From Ensifer sp. IC4062 (GTDB lineage: Bacteria; Pseudomonadota; Alphaproteobacteria; Rhizobiales; Rhizobiaceae), in NCBI RefSeq assembly GCF_020193575.1, contig NZ_JADYVD010000029.1, positions 32,633 through 96,632 of the forward strand: a stretch of 64,000 nt of DNA, given 5' to 3'. Below the pieces are notes generated by a model. The model had not been told where the DNA came from. It did no database searches and was given only the letters and a program-made list of their open reading frames with translations. A program made the position numbers and the translations under genes. This document shows positions 45,703 through 56,363 of this stretch, piece after piece; within the stretch, counting starts at the first letter, position 1, and each line of letters opens with the position of its first letter.

Positions 45703-46845
45703 TCACCGGAACGTCTTTCTTGGGTCGAAGGCGTCGCGTGTCGCTTCGCCGACGAAGATCAAGAGCGAAAGCATGACCGACATGGCTGCGAAGGCCGTCA
45801 GCCCCAGCCATGGCGCCTGGAGGTTGGATTTGCCCTGGGCGATCATCTCGCCGAGCGAAGGCGAACCCGGCGGCATGCCGAAGCCGAGAAAGTCGAGCGA
45901 CGTCAGCGTGGTGATCGAGCCGGAGAGAATGAAGGGCAGGAAGGTGAGCGTGGCGACCATCGCGTTCGGCAGCAGATGACGGTACATGATCGTACCGTTG
46001 CCGACGCCGAGCGCGCGTGCAGCGTTCACATATTCGAAGTTGCGGGCCCTCAGAAACTCAGCCCTGACCACACCCACGAAGCCGACCCAGGAGAAAAGCA
46101 GCATGATGCCGAGCAGGATGAAGAATCCGGGCGGCAGGATAGCCGCGATGATCAGCAGGATGTAGAGCACCGGCATCGACGACCAGATCTCGATGAAACG
46201 CTGCAAAAGGAGGTCGGTCCAGCCGCCGAAATACCCCTGGACGGCGCCGGCGGAAACCCCGATCACGGCAGAGGCGATCGTGAGCAGGAGGCCGAACAGC
46301 ACGGAGATGCGGAAACCGTAGATCATCCGGGCCATCACGTCGCGCGCCTGGTCGTCGGTGCCGAGCCAGTTGAGGTTGCCGAGCGTGCAGCCCGGATCGG
46401 CGGCGCCCTGCGGGTAGGCGGAGCAGCGCTCCTCCTTGCTCATCAGCCAGAAAGGCGGCGTCGGTGCCGAATGGGGAATGTTCGAGTTGACCGTCTGGTA
46501 GGAATAGCGGATCGGCGGCCAGATCATCCAGCCATTGGCCTCGATCTCGTCACGGATGAAGTCCGAACGGTAGTCCGTTTCGGCAAGAAATCCGCCGAAC
46601 TTCTCCTCGGGATAGTTGATCACAACCGGAAAAAGAATCTCGCCCTTGTATGAGGCAATGAGCGGCTTGTCGTTGGCGATGAACTCCGCGAACAGGCTGA
46701 GGCCGAAGAGCACGAGAAACATCCAGAACGACCAGTAGCCGCGGCGGTTGGCCTTGAAGTTCTGCCAGCGCCGCTGGCCGATTGGCGTCAGCCAGCCTTT
46801 GGTGGGAGCCCTCCCCTGACCGGGAGCCATCGTGACGGTACTCAT
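45703..46845 (-). CDS. yejE: Peptide ABC importer permease YejE
   Basis: 380 residues. Six membrane helices with a large first periplasmic loop rich in proline, as in YejE. The coupling motif RALGVGNGTIMYRHLLPNA is close to the C-terminal third. It overlaps the yejB stop by one base. Partner of YejB in the inner membrane. Confidence 0.92.
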   Translation of the reverse strand: MSTVTMAPGQGRAPTKGWLTPIGQRRWQNFKANRRGYWSFWMFLVLFGLSLFAEFIANDKPLIASYKGEILFPVVINYPEEKFGGFLAETDYRSDFIRDEIEANGWMIWPPIRYSYQTVNSNIPHSAPTPPFWLMSKEERCSAYPQGAADPGCTLGNLNWLGTDDQARDVMARMIYGFRISVLFGLLLTIASAVIGVSAGAVQGYFGGWTDLLLQRFIEIWSSMPVLYILLIIAAILPPGFFILLGIMLLFSWVGFVGVVRAEFLRARNFEYVNAARALGVGNGTIMYRHLLPNAMVATLTFLPFILSGSITTLTSLDFLGFGMPPGSPSLGEMIAQGKSNLQAPWLGLTAFAAMSVMLSLLIFVGEATRDAFDPRKTFR

Positions 46846-47927
46846 CAGACGTCCCTCCGCTCGAAGTCGATGCGCGGATCGACCCAGGTGTAGATCAGGT
46901 CGGAGATGAGGCTGACGAAGAGGCCCATCAGCGAGAAGATGTAGAGCGTCGCGAAGACGATCGGGTAGTCGCGTTTGACGACGGCGTCATAGCCGAGCCG
47001 GCCGAGCCCATCGAGGGAGAAGATGTATTCGATCAAAAGCGAACCGGTGAAGAAGGCGGAGATGAAGGCACCGGGAAAGCCGGCGATGATAATCAGCATG
47101 GCATTGCGGAAGACGTGGCCGTAAAGCACTTGCCGCTCTGCCAACCCTTTCGCCCGCGCCGTCGTCACATACTGCTTCTTGATCTCGTCGATGAAGGAGT
47201 TCTTGGTAAGCAGCGTCGTCGTCGCGAAGGCCGAAAGCAGCAGCGTGATTAGCGGCAGCGTCATGTGCCAGAAATAGTCGAGGATCTTCTGCCACCAGGG
47301 GAGCTCAGAGAAATTGTCCGAGACCAGGCCGCGCAGAGGGAACCAGTCGAAGAAGGATCCGCCTGCGAAAACCACGATCAACAGGATGCCGAAGAGGAAG
47401 CCCGGTACGGCATAGCCGATAATGATGATGCCGGACGTCCAGACATCGAAAGTGGAACCGTCGGTGACGGCCTTCCTGATGCCAAGCGGGATCGAAATGG
47501 CGTAGGAAAAGATAAGGATCCACACGCCAAGCGAGATGGAGACCGGCATCTTGTCGATGATGAGATCGACGACGGACGTGTTGCGGAAGAAGCTTTCGCC
47601 GAAATCGAAGCGGGCATAGTTCCACATCATCGTCAGGAAGCGTTCGAGCGGCGGCTTGTCGAAGCCGAACTGTTTCTCGAGCTTTGCGATGAATTCGGGA
47701 TCGAGGCCTTGCGCCCCGCGATATCGGCCGCCCTCGTCGCCGCCACTCTGGAGCAGATCACCACCGCCGCCGGTGAGCCGGTCCGATCCGGCGGCATTCG
47801 TCAGCTCCGATATCACCTGCTCCACCGGCCCGCCCGGCGCGAACTGGACGACGGCGAAGGAGATGGCCATGATCCCGATGATCGTCGGGATCATCAAGAG
47901 CAACCGACGCAGGATATAGGCACCCAT
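46845..47927 (-). CDS. yejB: Peptide ABC importer permease YejB
   Basis: 360 residues. DppB-type permease with an N-terminal helix ([20 protein letters not shown]), a soluble segment with [15 protein letters not shown], and the coupling loop [21 protein letters not shown]. Separated from yejA by 179 bases that contain a perfect hairpin (47951-47975). Confidence 0.92.
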   Translation of the reverse strand: MGAYILRRLLLMIPTIIGIMAISFAVVQFAPGGPVEQVISELTNAAGSDRLTGGGGDLLQSGGDEGGRYRGAQGLDPEFIAKLEKQFGFDKPPLERFLTMMWNYARFDFGESFFRNTSVVDLIIDKMPVSISLGVWILIFSYAISIPLGIRKAVTDGSTFDVWTSGIIIIGYAVPGFLFGILLIVVFAGGSFFDWFPLRGLVSDNFSELPWWQKILDYFWHMTLPLITLLLSAFATTTLLTKNSFIDEIKKQYVTTARAKGLAERQVLYGHVFRNAMLIIIAGFPGAFISAFFTGSLLIEYIFSLDGLGRLGYDAVVKRDYPIVFATLYIFSLMGLFVSLISDLIYTWVDPRIDFERRDV

Positions 47928-47950
47928 CAGGCCAACCTCGGCATCGTTTT

Positions 47951-47975
47951 ACCGCGGATCGCGCCGATCCGCGGT
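47951..47975 (-). promoter_or_regulatory. Intergenic hairpin between yejA and yejB
   Basis: Perfect 11-bp stem ACCGCGGATCG / CGATCCGCGGT with a three-base loop. In the direction of transcription it is followed by AAAACG rather than a T-run. Such hairpins after binding-protein genes often stabilise the upstream mRNA and lower expression of the permease genes. Confidence 0.55.
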
Positions 47976-48106
47976 GCTTCGGCTTGCCGTCTATTTCGTC
48001 TCAATCCCTGTTACTCCCTGCCGTGCGTTTCGAGCCCGGCCACCGCCGTATTTAAGTGATTCGCTTTTTGCATTTGGAATCGAGAGCCAGCTCGAGCGCA
48101 AGGGTC

Positions 48107-49954
48107 TCATTGCTTGGCGGCGGCCGACGACCACCAGATGTCCGGAAAGCCGATCGCATATTTCGGCAATTCCGGCGGCCTGCCGATCGTATCGCGATAG
48201 GCGATGTTTGCTGCCTTCGGGTAGTAGAGCGGCACGACGTAATGGTGGGCGAGAAGAACCCGGTCGAGCGCCTTCGTGGCGGCAACGAGCGTCTCGCGAT
48301 CCTTGGCGAAAATGACGCGATTGATCAGGGCGTCGACGCCCGGATCGCTGATGCCGGCATAATTTCTCGAACCCTCCCGCGAGGCCGATTTCGAACCCCA
48401 GAAGTCCTCCTGTTCATTCCCCGGGCTCAGGGTCTGTCCCCAGACTTCCCACGTCATGTCGTAGTCAAAGGTCCGCTCCCGGTTCGTATATTGCGATGGA
48501 TCGACGGTGCGCACACTCGCCTCGATGCCGATCCGCTTGAGATTTTGAGCATAGGGCAGCACGACCCGCTCCAGCATCGGACTGCTCAAGAGAATCTCGA
48601 AAGAGAACGGCCTGCCGGTCGCCGTATTCACCATGCGGTTGCCTTTGAGCTCGAAGCCGGCCTCCTTCAGGAGAGCGATCGCCTTGCGCAGGTTGTCGCG
48701 CGCGCTCTGTGGCGTGCCGCCGACTGGATTGGCGTAGGGCGTCGTGAAGACCTCGGGTGGAACCTTGTCCTTGACCTCGTTCAGGATTTCCAGCTCGAGA
48801 CCCTCAGGCAGCCCGGTGGAGGCCAGTTCCGTCAGGAAGAAATAGCTGTTCACGCGCGTGTACTGATCGAAGAAGACGGTGCGGTTCAACTCCTCGAAGT
48901 CGAGCGCATAGTTCAGGGCCTCGCGGACACGCTCGTCATCAAATGGCTTGCGGCGCATGTTCGGCACCAGCGCCTGCATCACGCCGGTCGCCCTGAACGG
49001 CACCTCCTCGCGCTTTATGTGTCCTTCCTTGACGGCCGGAAAGTCATAACCGGTCGCCCACCGGCGCGCCTGGGTCTCGCGCCAGAAGTCGATGTCGCCG
49101 GCCCGGAAGGCCTCGAACTCGACGCCGCTGTCGCCGAAGAATGTGTAGGTGATGGAACCGAAATTGTTCTGGCCGACATTGACGTTGAGATTTGCGCCCC
49201 AATAGTCGTCCCGCCGCTCGTAACGGATCCTCGATCCGGCCGAAAACGAGGCGATTCGATAGGGACCCGAGCCGATCACCGGTTCCAGCGTCGTGCGAGT
49301 GATATCGCGCGGCTTGCCGTCCGGGCCGGGCGCTTCCCACCAGTGCTTCGGGACAATCAGGATCTGGCCAAGGATGTGGGGCAGCTCGCGATTGTTCTTC
49401 TCGTCGAAGCGGAACGTCACTTCATGCTCGCCGGTCTTGTCCGCTCCGACGACATGCTTGTAATAGCTTTGGTAAAGCGGATTGAGCTCCTTGCCCTTTA
49501 CGAAGCTAAAGATGACGTCTTCCGGTGTCACCGGTTTGCCGTCCGACCACTTCGCTTCCTTCCTCAGGCGGAATGTGGCGGACGATATGTCGTCCGGGAA
49601 CGAAACGCTTTCGGCAAGCAGACCATAGGCCGTTGAAATTTCGTCGCCGGCAGGCTTCATCAGCGTGTCGAAAACGAGTGCCAGCCCCACAGCCGCCTCA
49701 CCCTTTTCGAGGAGCGGATTGAACGTGTCGAAGGTCCCCGTCTGCGAGAGCCGGACGTCGCCGCCTTTCGGGGCGTCGGGGTTCACATAGTCGAAGCGTT
49801 CGAAGCCCGGTGGATATTTGAGCTCGCCGACCAACGAAAGACCATGGTGCCAGGTGGGCTGTTCCTGGGCGCGCGCGCCGAGCGGTAAGAGCAGAGGTAT
49901 CGCCAGAAGTGCGGTCGCCAGTTTCGTCTTCACAATACCGCTTAAATCCAGCAT
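48107..49954 (-). CDS. yejA: Periplasmic peptide-binding protein YejA
   Basis: 615 residues, start behind GGGGAAG. Signal peptide ending near GARAQEQ, then a family 5 solute-binding protein: GGDVRLSQTGTFDTFNPL at the start of the mature part and a C-terminal half with VRTVDPSQYTNRERTFDYDM. It is the binding protein of the yejABEF system, which takes up peptides such as microcin C in enterics. In S. meliloti the system has been linked to tolerance of plant NCR peptides (recalled, not shown here). First gene of the leftward operon. Confidence 0.9.
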   Translation of the reverse strand: MLDLSGIVKTKLATALLAIPLLLPLGARAQEQPTWHHGLSLVGELKYPPGFERFDYVNPDAPKGGDVRLSQTGTFDTFNPLLEKGEAAVGLALVFDTLMKPAGDEISTAYGLLAESVSFPDDISSATFRLRKEAKWSDGKPVTPEDVIFSFVKGKELNPLYQSYYKHVVGADKTGEHEVTFRFDEKNNRELPHILGQILIVPKHWWEAPGPDGKPRDITRTTLEPVIGSGPYRIASFSAGSRIRYERRDDYWGANLNVNVGQNNFGSITYTFFGDSGVEFEAFRAGDIDFWRETQARRWATGYDFPAVKEGHIKREEVPFRATGVMQALVPNMRRKPFDDERVREALNYALDFEELNRTVFFDQYTRVNSYFFLTELASTGLPEGLELEILNEVKDKVPPEVFTTPYANPVGGTPQSARDNLRKAIALLKEAGFELKGNRMVNTATGRPFSFEILLSSPMLERVVLPYAQNLKRIGIEASVRTVDPSQYTNRERTFDYDMTWEVWGQTLSPGNEQEDFWGSKSASREGSRNYAGISDPGVDALINRVIFAKDRETLVAATKALDRVLLAHHYVVPLYYPKAANIAYRDTIGRPPELPKYAIGFPDIWWSSAAAKQ

Positions 49955-50257
49955 CCAGTTGCTTCCCCTTATCGTTCGATAATCTTTCGAACCAGAATAG
50001 GCGAAATCTGGGCAATTGACAGGACTTGCCCAAAATCAGGCGAAATTTTTGAGTCACATCCGGGTGAGTCGCTACTGCATGATTCCTTAAATCGGGATCG
50101 ATTTAAGGACAAAATCACGCAGCAGGTTCAAAGTGCTACAGCGACCTTTGCGCGTCGGACGCGCGGCGCTGTAGCTTTGGGCAAGTGCGATGATTCGGGA
50201 TAGGGGTGAAGGCAGACCGCATGGGATACCGGCGCTGCCGCCGATCGGGGGAATGGA
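49955..50257. other. 303-bp intergenic region between yejA and mepA
   Basis: Divergent promoters for yejA (leftward) and mepA (rightward) must lie here. The middle is taken up by the CCTTAAATC-type repeat (about 50076-50175). I see no other RNA or short gene. Confidence 0.6.
50076..50175. repeat. CCTTAAATC-type intergenic repeat, copy 1
   Basis: Two hairpins in a row: CCTTAAATC / GATTTAAGG (50085-50093, 50100-50108), then GCTACAGCG / CGCTGTAGC (50135-50143, 50167-50175) enclosing GCGCGTC / GACGCGC. A copy with a degenerate 3' half is at 61461-61530. Between the divergent yejA and mepA genes. Confidence 0.7.
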
Positions 50258-51325
50258 ATGGGATTTGAATTAGCGGCTGCCTTCCGACGCTGCGGTTCGG
50301 CAATGCTGGGCTTGATCGTGGGGGCGAGCCTGCTGGCGACCGACGCCGCTTCGGCTGATGGAACGCCTGCGAAGGAACTGTTTGGCGCCAAGGCGTTGCC
50401 GGCGGCGATGGCCCCTTCGTCCTACGGTTTTTATGCGAAGGGTTGTCTGGCGGGTGGCGTCGCAATCCCGACGGACGGGCCGACCTGGCAGGCAATGCGC
50501 CTGTCGCGCAATCGACGCTGGGGCCACCCGGAAATGATCGCGCTGATCGAGCGCTTCTCGCAGGACGCAGCCGAGAAGATCGGCTGGCCGGGCCTCTTGC
50601 TTGGCGACATATCACAGCCGCGCGGCGGCCCGATGACCTCCGGGCACGCATCCCACCAGATCGGTCTCGACGCCGACATCTGGCTGACCCCGATGCCTCA
50701 AAGGACGCTGAGTTATGATGAGCGCGAATCGATTTCTGCGACCTCGATGCTGCAGAAGAACAAGTTCCTGACCGTCGATCCGTCCATATGGACCCCCGCT
50801 CACGCCCAACTGATCATGATGGCCGCAAGCTATCCCCAGGTGGAGCGTGTCTTTGTCAATCCGGCGATCAAGAAAAAGCTCTGCGACACCTGGAAGGGCA
50901 ACCGCTCGGCGCTCGGCAAGGTCCGGCCGATCTATGGCCACGACTATCACTTTCACATTCGTATGAAGTGCCCCGAGGGTTCGGTCGGCTGCAAGGGGCA
51001 GGCGCGTGTTCCGGCCGGTGACGGCTGCGATAAGTCGCTCGCCTGGTGGTTCACCGACGCGCCATGGGCGAAGCCGAAGAAGAAGCCCGGCGAGAAGCCG
51101 CCAAAGCCGAAGTTTGCGAAGCTTGCGGATCTGCCGAAGGCTTGCGCCATGGTGCTCGGCGGTCCGGCGCCGACTTCCGAACAGGAAGCGACTTACGGCA
51201 CGGCCTACCGCGCCGCGACCGCCGTTCCCGCCGCCGCGACGAGCATCGAAGCAGTCATCGGCGCTGCGGCCGCGGCGCCGTTGGAAAATATTCCGGTTCC
51301 GCTGCCACGCCCAGCACTGCAATAA
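50258..51325 (+). CDS. mepA: Penicillin-insensitive murein endopeptidase MepA
   Basis: 355 residues, ATG behind a GGGGGAA site. Signal-like N-terminus (GLIVGASLLATDAASA). The zinc site of the M74 family is seen in MTSGHASHQIGLDADIW and YGHDYHFHIRMKCP. It cuts D-Ala-meso-DAP cross-links in the periplasm. A lysine/proline-rich segment (KKKPGEKPPKPK) and a low-complexity Ala-rich C-terminal tail of about 70 residues extend beyond the E. coli enzyme. Confidence 0.88.
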   Translation: MGFELAAAFRRCGSAMLGLIVGASLLATDAASADGTPAKELFGAKALPAAMAPSSYGFYAKGCLAGGVAIPTDGPTWQAMRLSRNRRWGHPEMIALIERFSQDAAEKIGWPGLLLGDISQPRGGPMTSGHASHQIGLDADIWLTPMPQRTLSYDERESISATSMLQKNKFLTVDPSIWTPAHAQLIMMAASYPQVERVFVNPAIKKKLCDTWKGNRSALGKVRPIYGHDYHFHIRMKCPEGSVGCKGQARVPAGDGCDKSLAWWFTDAPWAKPKKKPGEKPPKPKFAKLADLPKACAMVLGGPAPTSEQEATYGTAYRAATAVPAAATSIEAVIGAAAAAPLENIPVPLPRPALQ

Positions 51326-51451
51326 CAGCTCGCCTGGGCCGCGCCTTCAATGGGCCAGCAAAACGATCCGCTGGCCTGCTGCCTTTCCAATTGCGCGATG
51401 CTCATGTATAGGGCTTTCAAATCGATTTAAAATTGACGCTGGAGAGGCAGC

Positions 51452-51832
51452 ATGGCCGATCGGAAATGTCTTGCCCTGATTGCCCACGATCAGAAGAAGG
51501 ATGATCTTGCCGCCTTTGCCAAGGCAAACGAGGCGGTGCTGTCCAGATGGAAGATCGTCGCCACCGGCACGACTGGCGGTCGTGTTCTCGAAGCGTGTCC
51601 CGGGCTCGATATCAGGCGCCTCAAAAGCGGACCGCTCGGCGGCGACCAGCAGATCGGCGCCATGATTGCCACCGGCGACGTGGATTTCCTCATCTTTTTC
51701 GTCGATCCGCTGACGGCCATGCCGCATGATGTCGACGTCAAGGCGCTGATGCGTCTGGCGATCGTCTACGACATCCCGATGGCGCTCAACCGCGCAACGG
51801 CGGAAGAGTTGATCGCCTTCCGGCGCAACTGA
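51452..51832 (+). CDS. mgsA: Methylglyoxal synthase
   Basis: 126 residues. [12 protein letters not shown] near the start, [11 protein letters not shown] (phosphate site), and [17 protein letters not shown] with the catalytic Asp. It turns dihydroxyacetone phosphate into methylglyoxal, a phosphate-releasing bypass of lower glycolysis. Lies 44 bases before glk on the same strand. Confidence 0.92.
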   Translation: MADRKCLALIAHDQKKDDLAAFAKANEAVLSRWKIVATGTTGGRVLEACPGLDIRRLKSGPLGGDQQIGAMIATGDVDFLIFFVDPLTAMPHDVDVKALMRLAIVYDIPMALNRATAEELIAFRRN

Positions 51833-51876
51833 TACACAGTTGAAGTTCCCACACCGCGATCAGAACGGATTTTGCA

Positions 51877-52896
51877 ATGCTCGATGCGAGTGACCACGGC
51901 TTTCCCTTTCCGATATTGATCGGCGACATCGGTGGAACGAATGCTCGCTTCGGGCTGCTGATCGATACTTATGCCGAACCGAAGCAACTGCCGCCGATCA
52001 AGACGGGCGATTTCGCGACGATCGAGGAGGCGATGCAGAAGAGCATCCTCGACAAGACGTCCGTCCAGCCGCGCTCGGCGATTCTGGCCGTCGCGGGCCC
52101 GATCAAGGGGGACGAGATTCCGCTGACGAATGCCGGTTGGGTGATTCGGCCGAAGGACATGCTGGCGAGCCTTGGTCTCGCCGACGTGCTGATCATCAAC
52201 GACTTCGAGGCGCAGGCGCTTGCGGTCGCGACACCGGCCGACGAGGACCTCGTCCAGATCGGCGAGGGCAGCATCCGTCCGTCGACGTCGCGCGTCGTAC
52301 TCGGTCCCGGAACGGGGCTTGGCGTCGCCGGCCTGGTTTTCGCGCAGCACACCTGGATCCCCGTGCCCGGCGAGGGCGGCCACGTCGATATCGGTCCGCG
52401 CACCGAGCGCGACTTCCGGATCTGGCCGTTCCTGGAGCCGATCGAGGGCCGAATGGCGGGCGAGCAGATTCTGTGCGGCCGCGGCATCATGAATCTTTAC
52501 CGGGCGGTCTGCGCCGCCAATGGCGAGGAGCCGGTGCTTGCCGATCAGGCGGCGGTGACGACCAGCGCGCTTTCCGGCTCGGATCCGGGGGCCGTCGAGA
52601 CCGTATCGCTTTTCAGCACCTATCTCGGTCGCGTCGCCGGCGACATGGCGCTGATCTTCATGGCCCGTGGCGGCGTGTTCCTGGCCGGCGGCATCTCGCA
52701 GAAAATACTGCCGGCTTTGATGCAGCCGGAATTCCGCGCGGCCTTCGAGGACAAGGCGCCACATTCGGCACTGATGCGAACCATTCCGACGTTCGCAGTC
52801 GTCCATCCGATGGCGGCACTTTCCGGTCTTGCCGCCTTCGCGCGCACCCCGAGAGACTTTGGTGTTGCAATGGAGGGACGGCGCTGGAGAAGCTGA
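51877..52896 (+). CDS. glk: Glucokinase
   Basis: 339 residues. ATP site [13 protein letters not shown] near residue 15, sugar site IINDFEAQA, and [10 protein letters not shown] plus GEGGHVDI of the bacterial glucokinase family. It phosphorylates glucose to glucose-6-phosphate, feeding the Entner-Doudoroff and pentose pathways in rhizobia. In series with mgsA. Confidence 0.92.
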   Translation: MLDASDHGFPFPILIGDIGGTNARFGLLIDTYAEPKQLPPIKTGDFATIEEAMQKSILDKTSVQPRSAILAVAGPIKGDEIPLTNAGWVIRPKDMLASLGLADVLIINDFEAQALAVATPADEDLVQIGEGSIRPSTSRVVLGPGTGLGVAGLVFAQHTWIPVPGEGGHVDIGPRTERDFRIWPFLEPIEGRMAGEQILCGRGIMNLYRAVCAANGEEPVLADQAAVTTSALSGSDPGAVETVSLFSTYLGRVAGDMALIFMARGGVFLAGGISQKILPALMQPEFRAAFEDKAPHSALMRTIPTFAVVHPMAALSGLAAFARTPRDFGVAMEGRRWRS

Positions 52897-53008
52897 CCGG
52901 CCGAATGTTCGCAGGGACTCGCCAAAACGGCATCGAGGCACTATAGAGCCCCGGACGGGCGATACCGGTACAGGGAACGCCGCAGCGAGCTCAGGGAAGA
53001 CGGGCTTT

Positions 53009-54814
53009 TTGGACGCCAAGAACAGAAAACAGCGCGCAGTCGATTCCGACACCATTACCGGAATCCTGAGGCGCGTCATTGCCGAGAACGGCCGCGATCA
53101 CATCCGGGGCTATGCCTTTGCCATCGCCTGCCTGGTGGTCGTGGCGGCGACGACCGGCTTCACGGCCTGGATCATGGAAAGCGTGATCAACGAGGCCTTT
53201 GCCAACAGGCGCGCCGATATCGTGCTGTGGATCTGCGCCGGAATCTTCGCGGCCTTCGTCCTACGGGGGCTTGCGACCTACGGGCAGGCGGTCGCGCTCT
53301 CGAAGATAGGCAACAATATCGTCGCCCGCTATCAGCGCCGGCTTTACGCCCATCTGATGGCGCTCAGCGTCGGCTATTTCCACGACATGCGCTCGGCGCA
53401 GCTTGCCGCCAAGATCAGCCAGAACGTCAGCGGCATCCGCGACGTGCTGAACATGACGGTGACGTCGATCGCCCGGGACTTTCTGACCCTGATCGGGCTC
53501 ATTGGCGTCATGTTCAGCAAGGACTGGCTGCTCTCGCTCATCGTCTTCTTCGTCGCGCCCCCACTGCTTCTGGGTCTGCGTTATGTCTCGAAGCGCCTGC
53601 GCCTGGCCACACGCGAGGCCGTCGAAGTCAACAGCCGCGTGCTCGGCGCCATGCAGGAAACGATCCAGGGCATTTCCATCGTGAAGGCTTTCACGATGGA
53701 AAACGAATTGCGCCGCAAGGTCGAGACCATCATCGACCGGGCGGAAAACCGGGCAAACCGGATCGCGCGGCTCAGCGAACGCACCGCGCCGATGACGGAA
53801 ACCTTCGCCGGTCTGGCAATATCGTCGGTGCTCGCTTACTCGGCTTTCCGCACGATCTACGGCAACGTCCCGCCGGGCGCGTTCTTCGCCTTCGTCACCG
53901 CGCTCTTGATGGCCTACGACCCGGCACGGCGCCTCGCGCGTCTGCAGGTGTCGATGGAGCGCGCGGCCGTCAACGCGCGCATGATCTACGAGATTCTCGA
54001 CACGGTGCCGCATCAACGAGACCGTCCCGGTGCAACGGAAATCAAGTTTGGCGAAGCGACGATCGAACTGCGTGACGTGCGCTTCGCCTACGGCAGTGGC
54101 GACGAGATCCTGAAGGGGATCAGCTTCCGCGCCGAGGGCGGCAAGACGACGGCGCTGGTCGGCCCTTCGGGTGCCGGAAAGTCGACCATCATCAGCCTTA
54201 TCCCGCGCTTCTATGACCCCAAGTCGGGGCAGATTCTCATCGATGGGCAGGACATCGCCGGGGTCACCAAGCAGTCGCTGCGCAACGGACTTGCCTATGT
54301 CTCGCAGCAACCGTACCTCTTCGAAGGCTCGATCCGCGACAATATTCGCTATGGTCGGCCGGATGCTACGGACGCGGAAATCGAGGAAGCGGCGCGGCTC
54401 GCCTACGCCCATGATTTCATCCTGGCGCAGCCGCAGGGCTACGATACGCCGGTCGGCGAGAACGGCGTGACGCTGTCAGGCGGTCAGCGCCAGCGGCTGT
54501 CGATTGCTCGCGCACTTGTACGCAATGCGCCGATCCTCCTTCTCGATGAAGCAACCTCCGCCCTCGACACCGAGTCTGAGGCTGCGGTGCAGAAGGCGCT
54601 CGATCGGGCGATGAGCGGTCGCACGGTCATCGTCATCGCTCACCGGCTTTCGACCGTCGTCAACGCCGATAAAATCATCGTCATGAAGGACGGCGGCGTC
54701 GTCGAGGAGGGCACGCATGAGGAGCTTGCACAGCGTCCGGACGGTCTCTACGCTCGGCTGCACAATCTTCAGGGCAGCGCCTCGGATCTGATGGCGGAAG
54801 ACGCAATCCTATAA
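53009..54814 (+). CDS. MsbA-like ABC exporter (fused membrane and ATPase domains)
   Basis: 601 residues from a TTG at 53009, with AGGGAAG upstream; longer in-frame readings run into glk. Six membrane helices in the first about 330 residues (ABC_membrane type), then an ATPase domain with Walker [14 protein letters not shown], signature [15 protein letters not shown], Walker [13 protein letters not shown] and switch [10 protein letters not shown]. Half-transporter that should dimerise and export lipids or drugs. Resembles MsbA, but a true lipid A role is not shown. dapB begins 19 bases later. Confidence 0.85.
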   Translation: MDAKNRKQRAVDSDTITGILRRVIAENGRDHIRGYAFAIACLVVVAATTGFTAWIMESVINEAFANRRADIVLWICAGIFAAFVLRGLATYGQAVALSKIGNNIVARYQRRLYAHLMALSVGYFHDMRSAQLAAKISQNVSGIRDVLNMTVTSIARDFLTLIGLIGVMFSKDWLLSLIVFFVAPPLLLGLRYVSKRLRLATREAVEVNSRVLGAMQETIQGISIVKAFTMENELRRKVETIIDRAENRANRIARLSERTAPMTETFAGLAISSVLAYSAFRTIYGNVPPGAFFAFVTALLMAYDPARRLARLQVSMERAAVNARMIYEILDTVPHQRDRPGATEIKFGEATIELRDVRFAYGSGDEILKGISFRAEGGKTTALVGPSGAGKSTIISLIPRFYDPKSGQILIDGQDIAGVTKQSLRNGLAYVSQQPYLFEGSIRDNIRYGRPDATDAEIEEAARLAYAHDFILAQPQGYDTPVGENGVTLSGGQRQRLSIARALVRNAPILLLDEATSALDTESEAAVQKALDRAMSGRTVIVIAHRLSTVVNADKIIVMKDGGVVEEGTHEELAQRPDGLYARLHNLQGSASDLMAEDAIL

Positions 54815-54833
54815 CAGCCAAGGGAATTCGACG

Positions 54834-55652
54834 ATGAGCGAAACGGATATGAAGCTCGTGGTGGTCGGCGCGGCCGGCCGAATGGGCCAGACACTGATCC
54901 GGATCGTTCATGGCATGGCCGGCGTGCGCCTCCACGCGGCGGTGGAGCGGCCGGGCTCGCCGTTCCTTGGCCGTGACGCCGGCGAACTCGCCGGGCTCGG
55001 GCCGATCGGTGTGGCCATTACCGACAAGCCGCTTGAGGCCTTCGTCGAGGCAGAAGGCGTTCTCGACTTCACGTCGCCGGCGGGCACGGTCGAATTCGCC
55101 GGGCTGGCAGCGCAGGCACGCATCGTCCACGTCATCGGCACGACCGGCTGCTCGGCGGACGACGAGGCAAAGATCCGCGCAGCGGCGCGGCACGCGCGCG
55201 TCATCAAGTCGGGCAACATGAGCCTGGGGGTCAACCTTCTCGGCGTGCTGGTGCAGCAGGCGGCGCGCGCGCTTAAAGCGGCGGACTGGGACATCGAAGT
55301 TCTGGAAATGCACCACAAGCACAAGGTCGATGCGCCGTCGGGCACGGCGCTCCTGCTCGGAGAGGCGGCGGCCAAGGGGCGCGGCATCGCGCTCGCAGAT
55401 CATTCCGTTCGAGTACGGGACGGTCACACCGGAGCACGCCCGGAAGGAGCGATTGGTTTTGCCACTTTGCGCGGCGGCTCCGTCGTCGGAGAACATTCCG
55501 TCATTCTCGCGGGCGAGGGCGAGCAGGTCACTCTTTCCCACAGCGCCACGGATCGCTCGATCTTCGCGCGCGGCGCGGTCACGGCGGCTCTTTGGGGTCG
55601 CAACCAGAAGCCCGGCTTCTATTCCATGCTCGATGTTCTCGGGCTCAACTGA
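54834..55652 (+). CDS. dapB: 4-hydroxy-tetrahydrodipicolinate reductase
   Basis: 272 residues. NAD(P) loop [13 protein letters not shown] near the start and the signature [15 protein letters not shown] with the catalytic His and Lys. Lysine and meso-diaminopimelate synthesis, cytoplasm. Followed 27 bases later by gpmA. Confidence 0.94.
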   Translation: MSETDMKLVVVGAAGRMGQTLIRIVHGMAGVRLHAAVERPGSPFLGRDAGELAGLGPIGVAITDKPLEAFVEAEGVLDFTSPAGTVEFAGLAAQARIVHVIGTTGCSADDEAKIRAAARHARVIKSGNMSLGVNLLGVLVQQAARALKAADWDIEVLEMHHKHKVDAPSGTALLLGEAAAKGRGIALADHSVRVRDGHTGARPEGAIGFATLRGGSVVGEHSVILAGEGEQVTLSHSATDRSIFARGAVTAALWGRNQKPGFYSMLDVLGLN

Positions 55653-55679
55653 CACTCAAATCTTTCAAGAGGAAATGAA

Positions 55680-56315
55680 ATGAGCGGCACCCTCGTCCTC
55701 GTTCGGCATGGCCAGAGCGATTGGAACCTGAAGAACCTGTTCACCGGCTGGCGTGATCCGGACCTGACAGAGCTCGGCGTCGAGGAAGCGAAGGCGGGCG
55801 GCAAGGCGCTCGCCGAGTACGGCATCAAGTTCGATATCGCCTTCACTTCTTCCCTTATTCGCGCCCAGCGTACCTGCCAGTTCGTTCTCGACGCTGTCGG
55901 TCAGTCCGCACTCGAAACCATTCGCGACCAGGCGCTGAACGAGCGCGACTACGGCGATCTCTCTGGCCTCAACAAGGACGACGCGCGTGCCAAATGGGGT
56001 GAGGAGCAAGTGCATATCTGGCGCCGCTCCTACGACGTACCGCCGCCGGGCGGCGAGAGCCTGCGCGACACCGGCGCGCGTGTCTGGCCCTATTATCTCA
56101 CCGATATCCTGCCGCGTGTTCTTTCGGGCCAGAAGGTTCTGATCGCCGCCCACGGCAACTCGCTGCGCTCGCTTGTCATGGTTCTCGACAAGTTGACTAA
56201 GGAACAGATCCTCAAGCTCAACCTCGCGACCGGGGTGCCGATGGTCTACAAGCTGAATGCGGATTCGACCGTCGCGTCCAAGGAAGTGCTGGGCGACATG
56301 TCCGGCGCGCATTGA
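55680..56315 (+). CDS. gpmA: 2,3-bisphosphoglycerate-dependent phosphoglycerate mutase
   Basis: 211 residues, ATG behind AGAGGAAAT. Catalytic [15 protein letters not shown], the second site [15 protein letters not shown], and [11 protein letters not shown] with the second His. It is the short form common in alphaproteobacteria. Interconverts 3- and 2-phosphoglycerate. A terminator follows. Confidence 0.93.
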   Translation: MSGTLVLVRHGQSDWNLKNLFTGWRDPDLTELGVEEAKAGGKALAEYGIKFDIAFTSSLIRAQRTCQFVLDAVGQSALETIRDQALNERDYGDLSGLNKDDARAKWGEEQVHIWRRSYDVPPPGGESLRDTGARVWPYYLTDILPRVLSGQKVLIAAHGNSLRSLVMVLDKLTKEQILKLNLATGVPMVYKLNADSTVASKEVLGDMSGAH

Positions 56316-56332
56316 ACCGTCTTTAAATCGAC

Positions 56333-56359
56333 AAAGGGGTGCTGCGGCGCCCCTTTTTT
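56333..56359 (+). terminator. Rho-independent terminator of gpmA
   Basis: 10-bp stem (AAAGGGGTGC / GCGCCCCTTT, one G-T pair) with a TGCG loop, running into six T residues, 18 bases after the stop. The gene ending at 56364 on the other strand may share it. Confidence 0.85.
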
Positions 56360-56363
56360 CGTT

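Noticed and set aside
48056..49636. 526-codon plus-strand open frame over yejA
   Set aside because: Shadow of the well-supported yejA gene; no ribosome site or domain.
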